A stretch of DNA of 5,421 nt from Desulfurococcales archaeon (GCA_015522345.1 WAML01000190.1:1-5421), one strand, 5' to 3'. Shown: positions 1 to 5,421, numbered from the stretch's first letter. Numbers and translations are program-made. Notes: generated by a model from the sequence alone, not told the origin.

Positions 1-2862
1 CCCTATGTATCTGTATTTAGAGAACTACTAGAACTTGATGTCTCAGGGATAACTGTTTATGGTAGAGATGTTGTAGATTCTTACATTATAGTTGAAGAAC
101 ATAATATACTAGATAAGTTATTGAATATACTTAAAACCTTTGGCAGAGGAGGTATCATACTCGTATCGCCGCATCATCCAATCAAAGAAAACATTGATTT
201 AAAGAAGTTAATTGATTACTTAAGGGGTACAACAGGATTTAATATAGCTAAAGCAACTCCTTCGGCTGTAAGGAAGCTTGTAGAAGGAGAAATAGATTTA
301 GTTGTTGGTTCTGCATCCTACTACGGTGTTAGTGTAAGAGGTATTGACTCTCCTAAACACATAAGATATGTAGTCTTTGTAGGAACACCATGTTTCTCTA
401 TGGAGTTGAAGCGTCTTCTTCTCAATCCTAGATTCTTGTATAGGTCTCTCCTTTATCTCCACGACCTAGGATTTAATGTAAGAATCTATTTAAAGAATGT
501 TTCAAAGATCCTACGTACACATAGTACTAGTGAAATAAAGTTCTTGAAAGAAGTTCTTTCAGGTAGACTAGATATAGCTGATATATCTAGCGAGAAAATA
601 CAACGTTCATATAATATCCTCTTAGAAGTTATTGACAGAGTTTATACAATGCTTACAAGCATCTTAGATGAAAAGAAAGTTCTTGCAATGGGAACTATAG
701 TACTGTACAAGAGTAGTAGAGAAGATCCTATGTATTATGCTTTAATACCGGATCTAATGACGTATATTCAAGCATCCGGTAGAACTTCTAGGTTATTTAA
801 TGGAGTAATGACCAAGGGGATTGCATTAGTTATTGAATTAAAAACATTTAGTTATCTAATAAAAGCTCTTGAAACAAAGTTTAGGTATTATAGTAAGAAT
901 ACTGAGTTTAAGAGCATAGACTCACTAGATATAGGATCTATATTAAGTAAAATAGATTCTAGCAGAGATGAATTCCGTGTACAAAATACTCCTAATGATA
1001 TAAGTTTAGAAACTATATTATTAGTCGTGGAATCTCCGACTAAAGCTAAAACAATTTCTAGATTCTTCGGAAAACCAGCCAAACGTAGGATAGGTAATAT
1101 AAATGTTTATGAAGTACCATTTATTGAAGGAAATAAAATTATTTACTTGAATATCTTAGCTACAAGAGGCCATTTATTCGATTTAACAACAGATGCTAGT
1201 AAAGGAGTTCATGGAGTTGAAATAGATTTTAGTAATGTTGAACCAGAATATAAACCTGTATATTCTACTATAAAGAGATGCCGTATATGCGGACATCAAT
1301 TTACATCAGGCGACCGTTGTCCTCGTTGTGGGAGTACAACATTGTATGATTCTATAGAAGTAGTTAATGTACTTAGAAAACTTGCTAGCGAAGTAGATAC
1401 TATACTCATTGGAACAGATCCTGATATTGAAGGAGAGAAAATAGCTTATGATGTATACTTAGTTACTAAACCTATAAACAATAATGTATACCGTATTGAA
1501 TTTCATGAAATAACTCCTAAAGAGATAAAGAAAGCTATTAGAGAACGGAGAACAATAAAGTATAGTCTTGTTAATGCACAAGTTTTTAGAAGAGTCCTTG
1601 ATAGATGGATAGGGTTTAGCCTAAGCCAGGATCTATGGTTGAAATTTAAAAAGAACTGGCTTGGTGCAGGGCGTGTTCAAACACCTGTACTTGGATGGAT
1701 AGTAAAGAATTATGATAAGTGGAAGGAGAACAAATGCTATGCCATTAAAATTGTTTTTGGAGACGAAGAACCATATCTCAAGACCAGGCTTTGTATACAG
1801 TCTAAAGAAGAAGCTAAAGAGATATATAAGCAACTAAGTAGTGAGGGTAAAGTATATACAACTATATCAAAGATTGTTGAGCAAATAATAAGGTCGAAAC
1901 CACCCTATACAACGGATACTCTACTCTATGAAGTCTCTTCAATAGGTGTACCACCTAGTTTAGCTATGAAGATTCTTCAAGAACTTTTTGAATCTGGTTT
2001 AATAACGTATCATAGAACAGATTCAACATACATATCATCTTCCGGAATAGAGTTGGCCCTAGAATATCTTAGAAACCATGGCCTCAATAAATACTTCAAT
2101 CCCAGGCACTGGGGTAGTAAAGGAACACACGAAGCTATAAGACCTACATATCCATGGGATTCGAGAGATCTAGAGAAAAACGTTAGTGAAGGTATAGTTA
2201 ATATACCAGTGTATTTTACTCCTCTACACTTCAAAATATATGACATGATATTTAAGAGGTTTATAGCTAGCCAAATGAGCGATTACACTATCTTGATAGC
2301 TAATATAAACGTATTAATAGGGCAGGAGAACCACCATGTAGTAGTTGAAGCTCCATTAAGTATTATAAAAGAAGGCGCTAATATAATTACTAAACCACGT
2401 CTATTCAAGTGGTTGAATAAATACATTAGAGGAAGAGTTAAAGAAATAGAATTACCTATTGTAGACATAACTATGTATAAAACATCAACGATCCCTCTAC
2501 TAGATCAAGGAACGGTCGTAAAGTTGATGAAGGAACGAGGATTAGGGAGACCAAGTACTTATGCCAAAATAATTCAGTCAATAAAAAGACATGGGTACGT
2601 TATAGAGTCTAAGAAAAGAAAATACTTAATACCTACAAAAACTGGTCTACAAGTATACGATTACCTAACTAAACATTATTCAGATATTGCGTCAGAGGAT
2701 ATGACGAGGTTTATGGAGAAATTAATTGATGATATTGAGAAAAACAATGTCTCGGTAACTCAAGCATTTACAATAATATATACGAAGCTAAATATGCAAG
2801 GATTATTTAAAGAGTTCCCAAGTAGATCCAGTACTAAATTATATCAACAACTAAATGCATAG
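1..2862 (+). CDS. rgy: Reverse gyrase, C-terminal 953 residues (5' end outside window)
   Basis: Reverse gyrase uses ATP to introduce positive supercoils into DNA and is a hallmark of hyperthermophiles. The frame is open from base 1, so the TTG at 121 is internal and the true start lies upstream. Family members are about 1,050-1,250 residues, so roughly 150-300 residues are missing, including the first zinc finger and the Walker A and DEAD-like motifs. Numbered from base 1, the second RecA-like domain shows motif V (GVSVRGID, 109-116) and motif VI (QASGRTSR, 257-264). The topoisomerase IA module follows: Toprim VESPTKAK near 343, a four-cysteine zinc finger inside Toprim (C427, C430, C440, C443), the acidic DPDIEGE (473-479), GAGRVQTP (555-562), and the catalytic tyrosine Y670 in ITYHRTDS. 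The motif LGRPSTYA (848-855) lies near the C-terminus. No intein or frameshift is seen. The gene ends with TAG and converges on alba. Confidence 0.97.
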   Translation, partial: PYVSVFRELLELDVSGITVYGRDVVDSYIIVEEHNILDKLLNILKTFGRGGIILVSPHHPIKENIDLKKLIDYLRGTTGFNIAKATPSAVRKLVEGEIDLVVGSASYYGVSVRGIDSPKHIRYVVFVGTPCFSMELKRLLLNPRFLYRSLLYLHDLGFNVRIYLKNVSKILRTHSTSEIKFLKEVLSGRLDIADISSEKIQRSYNILLEVIDRVYTMLTSILDEKKVLAMGTIVLYKSSREDPMYYALIPDLMTYIQASGRTSRLFNGVMTKGIALVIELKTFSYLIKALETKFRYYSKNTEFKSIDSLDIGSILSKIDSSRDEFRVQNTPNDISLETILLVVESPTKAKTISRFFGKPAKRRIGNINVYEVPFIEGNKIIYLNILATRGHLFDLTTDASKGVHGVEIDFSNVEPEYKPVYSTIKRCRICGHQFTSGDRCPRCGSTTLYDSIEVVNVLRKLASEVDTILIGTDPDIEGEKIAYDVYLVTKPINNNVYRIEFHEITPKEIKKAIRERRTIKYSLVNAQVFRRVLDRWIGFSLSQDLWLKFKKNWLGAGRVQTPVLGWIVKNYDKWKENKCYAIKIVFGDEEPYLKTRLCIQSKEEAKEIYKQLSSEGKVYTTISKIVEQIIRSKPPYTTDTLLYEVSSIGVPPSLAMKILQELFESGLITYHRTDSTYISSSGIELALEYLRNHGLNKYFNPRHWGSKGTHEAIRPTYPWDSRDLEKNVSEGIVNIPVYFTPLHFKIYDMIFKRFIASQMSDYTILIANINVLIGQENHHVVVEAPLSIIKEGANIITKPRLFKWLNKYIRGRVKEIELPIVDITMYKTSTIPLLDQGTVVKLMKERGLGRPSTYAKIIQSIKRHGYVIESKKRKYLIPTKTGLQVYDYLTKHYSDIASEDMTRFMEKLIDDIEKNNVSVTQAFTIIYTKLNMQGLFKEFPSRSSTKLYQQLNA

Positions 2863-2902
2863 GTTTAGATTCTATAAACAACCTAGTATTAGTTTAATTA
2901 AG

Positions 2903-2912
2903 AGTTTTTCTT
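2903..2912 (+). terminator. Probable T-rich transcription end after reverse gyrase
   Basis: A run of five T followed by CTTC (2905-2912) lies about 40 bases past the reverse gyrase stop, in the spacer between two convergent genes. Archaeal RNA polymerase commonly terminates at U-rich tracts without a strong hairpin, and no clear hairpin precedes this one. No equally good T-run is visible for the opposite gene, alba, in the spacer on its own strand. Confidence 0.4.
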
Positions 2913-2955
2913 CAGTATTATCTAAAGGGCTTTATCACTAGATTTATTTTAATGT

Positions 2956-3231
2956 TTAATATTTCCGTTTTATACGTATCATTATATACGATCTTCTTCT
3001 ACCACGGAATTTTTCACTACCAATTTCTATTTTAACTACTTCTATAGTGTCTCCTAGTCTCTCAGATAAAACTCTATATACATCAACTGCTTTACTTATG
3101 TAATCGCCTCTACCTTTAATAATTAGTTCATCCACTCCTTGATTAAAGGTTACAACAGCATCAAAGACATAATCTGATACTGGTTTTCTAGTTACATCAA
3201 TGATTTTTACATTAGGCGGCAACGTCATCAT
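2956..3231 (-). CDS. albA: Alba-family DNA/RNA-binding chromatin protein
   Basis: Alba is a small dimeric nucleic-acid-binding protein that coats archaeal DNA and also binds RNA. From the chosen ATG the protein has 91 residues, normal for the family. The hallmark order is present: a start-proximal strand ending in TRKPVSDYV, where the Lys corresponds to the DNA-contacting Lys16/17 region of Sso10b, then NQGVDELIIKGRG, YISKAVDVY, and a basic arginine-rich hairpin (FRGRRRS) before the last strand and a K/R-rich tail. The open frame extends to a GTG at 3243, but ATG 3231 is preferred because AAGGTG sits exactly 9 nt upstream. The membrane-protein gene at 4460 has the same AAGGTG-N9-ATG arrangement. 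ATG 3228 is a further option. The gene is convergent with reverse gyrase and downstream of a C/D sRNA on the same strand. Archaea often carry two Alba paralogues, and which one this is cannot be decided here. Confidence 0.93.
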   Translation of the reverse strand: MMTLPPNVKIIDVTRKPVSDYVFDAVVTFNQGVDELIIKGRGDYISKAVDVYRVLSERLGDTIEVVKIEIGSEKFRGRRRSYIMIRIKRKY

Positions 3232-3240
3232 TTCCACCAA

Positions 3241-3246
3241 CACCTT
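3241..3246 (-). promoter_or_regulatory. Shine-Dalgarno site of alba
   Basis: AAGGTG on the minus strand (3246-3241) matches the archaeal anti-SD complement GGAGGTGAT and lies 9 nt before ATG 3231. It overlaps the alternative GTG 3243 and so argues against that start. Confidence 0.65.
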
Positions 3247-3280
3247 TTTGAATCTAATTAACTGGTTTCATCTAATTCAC

Positions 3281-3289
3281 ATATTTAAG
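3281..3289 (-). promoter_or_regulatory. Putative TATA box of alba
   Basis: CTTAAATAT on the minus strand (3289-3281) resembles a crenarchaeal TATA box. With the usual spacing of about 26 nt, transcription would start near 3259. That gives a leader of about 28 nt containing the AAGGTG site. It implies that alba can be transcribed independently of the sRNA and ORF upstream. Confidence 0.5.
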
Positions 3290-3360
3290 TGTAATGCCTT
3301 TGTGTATACATAAATATTTTCATCTATGCAATTGAGGTATAGATTTACTGAGAAAATAAT

Positions 3361-3422
3361 GGTGTCAGACGGAGTTCATATTGTCATTGTATACTCCATT
3401 GATAGGGCGTTCATCATCCACT
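3361..3422 (-). ncRNA. C/D box sRNA 1 (2'-O-methylation guide, 23S rRNA domain V)
   Basis: Archaeal C/D box sRNAs bind L7Ae, Nop5 and fibrillarin and direct ribose methylation. On the minus strand, box C is ATGATGA (3417-3411) and box D is CTGA (3368-3365), a core of 53 nt. A C' box ATGACAA (3387-3381, 5 of 7 matches) lies exactly 12 nt from D. D' is degenerate, perhaps TGGA at 3398-3395. The D guide is complementary to GAGUUCAUAU, a conserved 10-nt 23S stretch at about 2470-2479 (E. coli, from memory). The D+5 rule points to A2471. The D' guide, ACGCCCTATCAA, has no target I recognise. The core begins about 30 nt after the stop of the ORF upstream. A weak TATA-like CTATTTAG (3453-3446) overlaps that stop. 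Outer ends are approximate. What is seen is the boxes and the complementarity; function is inferred. Confidence 0.85.
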
Positions 3423-3445
3423 ATATTACAATTTGAGGTACTTGC

Positions 3446-4030
3446 CTAAATAGTATTGTATTGAAATAGATCCTTATATTCATTAATAATTTTGTCTATA
3501 AAAAGCATTGCATAATTGTAGTCTTTAAAACATTGTGTGTGTAGAGATGGAGGAATATTCATGGGGTCAAGGTTTTCTATAGTATGTACACCAAGAATGG
3601 GTTTAACAACTATTTTTCCAGCTCTTCTATTCCAGTATATCCAGAATTTTTTGTTATCTACTCTAGCTATATAGGTTAATATATGGCCTGCTCTAACTTG
3701 TTTTACAACGTATCTACTTATATTGTTTATAAATTGTTGAAGAACTTGTTCTTTTTCTTCATCCTGTCTTCTAACTACTATGTATACTTCAACACATATA
3801 TCGTCAATATATAACTGTATATTTTTCAACATGTTTTCTAGAAGAGATTTATACTTGTTAACTAAATCCTTAAATACTATATTTAATTCAATATCTCTAT
3901 CTCCAAGTACTTTAATATTCTTTAAACCATAATGCCTAATTATGCTAAGTACTTTAGAGACTATGGCGTTCCTCTTTATTGTAATTCTTAAACTTATTTT
4001 ACTAGTGACGTTATCAGTCGGGGATAACAT
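3446..4030 (-). CDS. Uncharacterised protein, about 194 residues
   Basis: I do not recognise this protein. It is soluble, with no signal peptide or membrane segment. The N-terminal half (from KISLRITI through IELNIVF to VEVYIVV) alternates strands and helices and could be a small alpha/beta fold. The C-terminal half has ISRYVVKQVRAGHIL, an aromatic FWIYW and a closing acidic helix. Codon use resembles the neighbours, and nearly 600 open bases in AT-rich DNA support a real gene. Two in-frame ATGs exist. ATG 4030 is chosen because GGAGATGA begins 10 nt before it, whereas GGAG abuts ATG 4036 directly, leaving no spacing. A TATA-like GATATATTC (4063-4055) would place the RNA start near 4033, so a leaderless mRNA is also possible. 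The 5' end overlaps C/D sRNA 3, and no further ATG, GTG or TTG follows closely. C/D sRNA 1 begins just past its stop. Confidence 0.7.
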   Translation of the reverse strand: MLSPTDNVTSKISLRITIKRNAIVSKVLSIIRHYGLKNIKVLGDRDIELNIVFKDLVNKYKSLLENMLKNIQLYIDDICVEVYIVVRRQDEEKEQVLQQFINNISRYVVKQVRAGHILTYIARVDNKKFWIYWNRRAGKIVVKPILGVHTIENLDPMNIPPSLHTQCFKDYNYAMLFIDKIINEYKDLFQYNTI

Positions 4031-4073
4031 CTTCATCTCCTACATCATCTGCTAGAATATATCATCATCTTAG
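4010..4073 (-). ncRNA. C/D box sRNA 3 overlapping the start of the ORF (23S PTC guide)
   Basis: On the minus strand, box C is ATGATGA (4068-4062), C' is ATGAAGA (4036-4030, 6 of 7 matches) and box D is CTGA (4017-4014). The core is 55 nt, with exactly 12 nt between C' and D, as in the other two sRNAs here. D' is not clear; CAGA at 4051-4048 is one possibility. The D guide TGTTATCCCCGA is complementary over 11 nt to CGGGGAUAACA, the near-universal 23S segment at about 2443-2453 (E. coli, from memory) that contains the peptidyl transferase adenosine 2451. The D+5 rule points to G2446. The C' box, guide and D box coincide with the first codons of the ORF on the same strand. Archaeal C/D sRNA genes are known to overlap ORF ends. 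Ends are approximate. The strong guide match makes coincidence unlikely, but expression is inferred. Confidence 0.78.
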
Positions 4074-4260
4074 TTCAACGTCATTAGCAAGGCCATGGAG
4101 ATTCGAATATTATTGATCTATAGTATAGTGTTGTCCTAGAAATAATATTGGGTAAACAGTTTTATTAATGTTATAATGTATGAAGGACTATGGATGCCTT
4201 AACTGTTTATTCGAATAGGTGTATCCAGCACAGTAATATAAGAAATTATTATACTGTAGT
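4074..4260. other. Non-coding spacer with palindromes and inverted repeats
   Basis: No ORF, tRNA or standard sRNA is seen here. The 9-mer ATTCGAATA, which contains the 8-bp palindrome ATTCGAAT, occurs twice (4101-4109 and 4209-4217). A perfect 9-bp inverted repeat has arms TAAACAGTT (4153-4161) and AACTGTTTA (4201-4209), with an AAGG/CCTT stem inside. A separate hairpin pairs CAGTAATA (4231-4238) with TATT and ACTG (4247-4256), leaving a two-base bulge. It lies just past the 3' end of sRNA 2. These could be operators, RNA processing structures or chance in AT-rich DNA. Confidence 0.4.
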
Positions 4261-4318
4261 AATGTCAGAAACACGTGCCTTCTTCACTATTCTAGACCGT
4301 GGCGTTTCATCATCCTAT
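4261..4318 (-). ncRNA. C/D box sRNA 2 (2'-O-methylation guide)
   Basis: This has the most regular architecture of the three. On the minus strand, box C is ATGATGA (4313-4307), followed by an 11-nt guide AACGCCACGGT, a D'-like CTAG (4295-4292), a 4-nt linker, C' GTGAAGA (4287-4281, 6 of 7 matches), a 12-nt guide AGGCACGTGTTT and box D CTGA (4268-4265). The core is 49 nt. The D guide can pair with AACACGUG of 16S rRNA (the conserved GAGUAACACGUGG segment near position 110), and with more beyond one mismatch. That target is tentative. The D' guide target is unknown. It stands alone in the intergenic region, more than 190 nt from the next gene on its strand. Its own TATATATA box is at the expected distance upstream, which supports independent transcription. 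Confidence 0.82.
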
Positions 4319-4342
4319 CTATAATATTGTTTTAGCCAGAAA

Positions 4343-4350
4343 TATATATA
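4343..4350 (-). promoter_or_regulatory. TATA box, probably of C/D sRNA 2
   Basis: TATATATA is centred about 26 nt upstream of position 4320, which would start the minus-strand RNA a few bases before box C of sRNA 2. The element is palindromic, and on the plus strand it is preceded by a purine-rich AGAAA that could act as a BRE. It might therefore also fire rightward, toward the gene at 4460, with a long leader of about 85 nt. Confidence 0.55.
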
Positions 4351-4390
4351 GGGTAGTTATCGTGTTTTTACATGTTAGAATCTATAGTAT

Positions 4391-4428
4391 GATTTAATAC
4401 ATAATGAAAGTACTTGTGCATTTAATAA
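4391..4428 (+). promoter_or_regulatory. Candidate promoter of the membrane-protein operon
   Basis: Two TATA-like elements face the gene at 4460. ATTTAATA at 4392-4399 predicts a start near 4421 and a 39-nt leader that includes the Shine-Dalgarno site. TTTAATAA at 4421-4428 would start near 4450 and exclude or truncate that site. The first is favoured. The assignment rests only on sequence likeness and spacing. Confidence 0.35.
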
Positions 4429-4444
4429 AGTCTAATATACGTAT

Positions 4445-4450
4445 AAGGTG
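4445..4450 (+). promoter_or_regulatory. Shine-Dalgarno site of the membrane-protein gene
   Basis: AAGGTG ends 9 nt before ATG 4460, the same arrangement as at alba. It fixes the start of the downstream gene. Confidence 0.65.
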
Positions 4451-4459
4451 TATATCTAA

Positions 4460-5176
4460 ATGATACAACAACCATCAAGATTGCAAAATATATTGATTAG
4501 TCAAATAGCTATAGTACTACTATCGCTGGTTTCAACATTCTTTCCACAATACTTCTTATTAGCTATAATACTGTATACAATAATATTGTTTAGTGTAATG
4601 TCTTATACAACAACTAGGAAGACTAAGCCACGTCCAGAAGAGTTGAAGAATCCTATTTTCCGCGAAAATGATTCGATGAAGATAGCTATGTATGATAAAG
4701 AATTAAGTAAGGAATTAACGAAGCAAATGAAGACTATGATGCTAGGGTTTATAACGCTACCTCTAGCTTTCATTGTATTTCCACTCTACATGGCTTATTT
4801 AAGGCCTTTAGTAGGCGATATACTTTCTAAGTACTTTAGCGATGAAATAGCTCGATTCCTTAACTTCGTAATAATGTATGAAACAGTATTTGCAATACTA
4901 TCTACAGTACGTTCTCTGGTTATGAAAAAAGCATCTACATTAAACATAATGCTTCCAAAACAATACATTGTATATAGAACAGGAGTCCTAATGAATAATA
5001 GAATGTTCATAAGATTCTCGGGAGACCTATGTTATAATTATAATCCTAAGAGAAAATTCATAGAATTAGTGAATATAAACAATCCAAATACAAAGATCAG
5101 ATTGTACAGCGAGAATATATCTAAACTAAAGGATAGACTTAGTAATCTAGAGAATATTAGCGAGTGTGAAACATAG
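4460..5176 (+). CDS. Four-helix archaeal membrane protein, DUF2208-like
   Basis: This is a 238-residue predicted integral membrane protein of unknown function. Hydrophobic segments fall in two hairpins: about residues 10-28 and 30-48, then about 93-114 and 132-152. Between them is a charged, helical cytoplasmic loop (about 50-90), rich in Lys and Glu and containing PRPEELKNPIF and YDKELSKEL. After the basic VMKKAS, residues 158-238 form a soluble, probably beta-rich domain ending in a possible coiled helix (ISKLKDRLSNLEN). Length, topology and the crenarchaeal setting suggest the DUF2208 family of archaeal membrane proteins, recalled rather than searched. The EMC3/DUF106 family was considered because of its membrane-plus-helix layout, but it normally has three helices. 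The start is set by AAGGTG 9 nt upstream. The stop TAG overlaps the GTG start of the zinc-finger gene by one base (TAGTG), so the two are probably co-translated. Confidence 0.8.
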   Translation: MIQQPSRLQNILISQIAIVLLSLVSTFFPQYFLLAIILYTIILFSVMSYTTTRKTKPRPEELKNPIFRENDSMKIAMYDKELSKELTKQMKTMMLGFITLPLAFIVFPLYMAYLRPLVGDILSKYFSDEIARFLNFVIMYETVFAILSTVRSLVMKKASTLNIMLPKQYIVYRTGVLMNNRMFIRFSGDLCYNYNPKRKFIELVNINNPNTKIRLYSENISKLKDRLSNLENISECET

Positions 5177-5418
5177 TGGCAAAAGAGAGATACACATGTA
5201 TAATATGTGGTAGAAAATTTCCCAGAGGACAAGGAATAGTCATAGAGTATGGCAATAATATATTAGCATTTCATAGTAGTAAATGTGCGTCAAAATTCTT
5301 TAAAATGCTTCTTGAAAGAGTTCCGCCAGATATGCTTGGTAAATATGTAGATAGATTAGTAAAAGAACTAAAAGAGAAAATTGAAGTAGAAATGAAAATT
5401 AAAGCAAAGAAAATATAG
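5176..5418 (+). CDS. L24e/TRASH-like zinc-finger small protein
   Basis: An 80-residue basic protein. The N-terminal half matches the L24e/TRASH zinc-finger pattern: C8-x2-C11-G, a P-x-G-x-G turn (16-20), a beta strand, then F-H33-SSK-C37. Ribosomal L24e usually has CSSKC here, so the third ligand would be His instead of Cys, giving a CCHC site. The C-terminal half (about 41-80) is a charged lysine- and glutamate-rich helix (VDRLVKELKEKIEVEMK), unlike the short tail of standard L24e. It may be annotated as 50S ribosomal protein L24e. An L24e-like paralogue with a nucleic-acid or ribosome-binding role fits equally well, so no gene symbol is given. The GTG start shares a base with the preceding stop, and GAGTGTGA (5162-5169) can serve as its Shine-Dalgarno site. 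It ends with TAG three bases before the window end. Confidence 0.85.
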   Translation: MAKERYTCIICGRKFPRGQGIVIEYGNNILAFHSSKCASKFFKMLLERVPPDMLGKYVDRLVKELKEKIEVEMKIKAKKI

Positions 5419-5421
5419 ATC

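Noticed and set aside
121..123. TTG at 121 as the start of reverse gyrase
   Set aside because: The frame is open back to base 1 with helicase-like sequence, and the helicase motifs upstream are still missing. The TTG is internal.
888..2468. Small minus-strand ORFs under reverse gyrase
   Set aside because: They lie wholly within a strongly supported gene, lack start signals and look like nothing known.
2524..2740. TGATGA motifs inside reverse gyrase as C boxes
   Set aside because: Both have T rather than a purine in the first position, and no CTGA lies at a suitable distance. They are ordinary coding sequence.
3225..3231. ATGATGA at the alba start as another box C
   Set aside because: No CTGA follows on that strand within 65 nt. 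The motif is explained by the tandem ATG codons.
4097..4112. GATTCGAAT as a tRNA T-loop
   Set aside because: The flanking five-base arms do not pair, and there is no acceptor, D or anticodon arm around it.
4192..4232. Hairpin GGATGC/GTATCC followed by ACA as an H/ACA sRNA
   Set aside because: The hairpin is only about 35 nt, has no pseudouridylation pocket and no kink-turn, and is too short for an archaeal H/ACA unit.
4795..5232. Minus-strand ORFs under the membrane-protein gene
   Set aside because: They are shadows of the plus-strand coding sequence, with no start signal.
1..5421. CRISPR array, insertion sequence or intein
   Set aside because: No spaced direct repeats, transposase or terminal repeats are visible, and the reverse gyrase motifs are uninterrupted.

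Overview
The window looks like part of the chromosome of a hyperthermophilic crenarchaeon. It is AT-rich and carries a reverse gyrase, an Alba chromatin protein, archaeal TATA-like elements, GGTG-type Shine-Dalgarno sites and archaeal C/D box guide RNAs. A low-GC member of the Desulfurococcales is my best guess; the species is not established. No mobile element, CRISPR array, tRNA or rRNA is visible.

Layout. Positions 1-2862 (+) hold the C-terminal 953 residues of reverse gyrase: the end of the helicase-like module plus the whole topoisomerase IA module. The gene starts upstream of the window. A 90-bp convergent spacer with a T-run separates it from alba on the minus strand (3231 to 2956). 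Upstream of alba on that strand come a C/D box sRNA (core 3417-3365), an unrecognised protein of about 194 residues (4030 to 3446), a second C/D sRNA (core 4068-4014) that overlaps the start of that ORF, and a third C/D sRNA (core 4313-4265). From 4460 on the plus strand a four-helix membrane protein (possibly DUF2208) overlaps by one base a small L24e/TRASH-like zinc-finger protein.

The most notable content is the cluster of three C/D box sRNAs, all on the minus strand. None encodes a protein of its own. Each has a perfect ATGATGA box C, a recognisable box C', exactly 12 nt between C' and D, and a CTGA box D, with core lengths of 53, 55 and 49 nt. Two of the D guides are complementary to 23S rRNA next to the peptidyl transferase centre, judged against the E. 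coli sequence as I recall it. One pairs with GAGUUCAUAU (about 2470-2479), the other with CGGGGAUAACA (about 2443-2453). The third has only a tentative 16S target. One sRNA shares its C' box, guide and D box with the first codons of an ORF on the same strand.

Together the region combines DNA-topology and chromatin genes (reverse gyrase, Alba) with rRNA-modification guides and a ribosomal-protein-like zinc finger. Apart from the two-gene unit at the right end, the genes probably share a housekeeping neighbourhood rather than one pathway.
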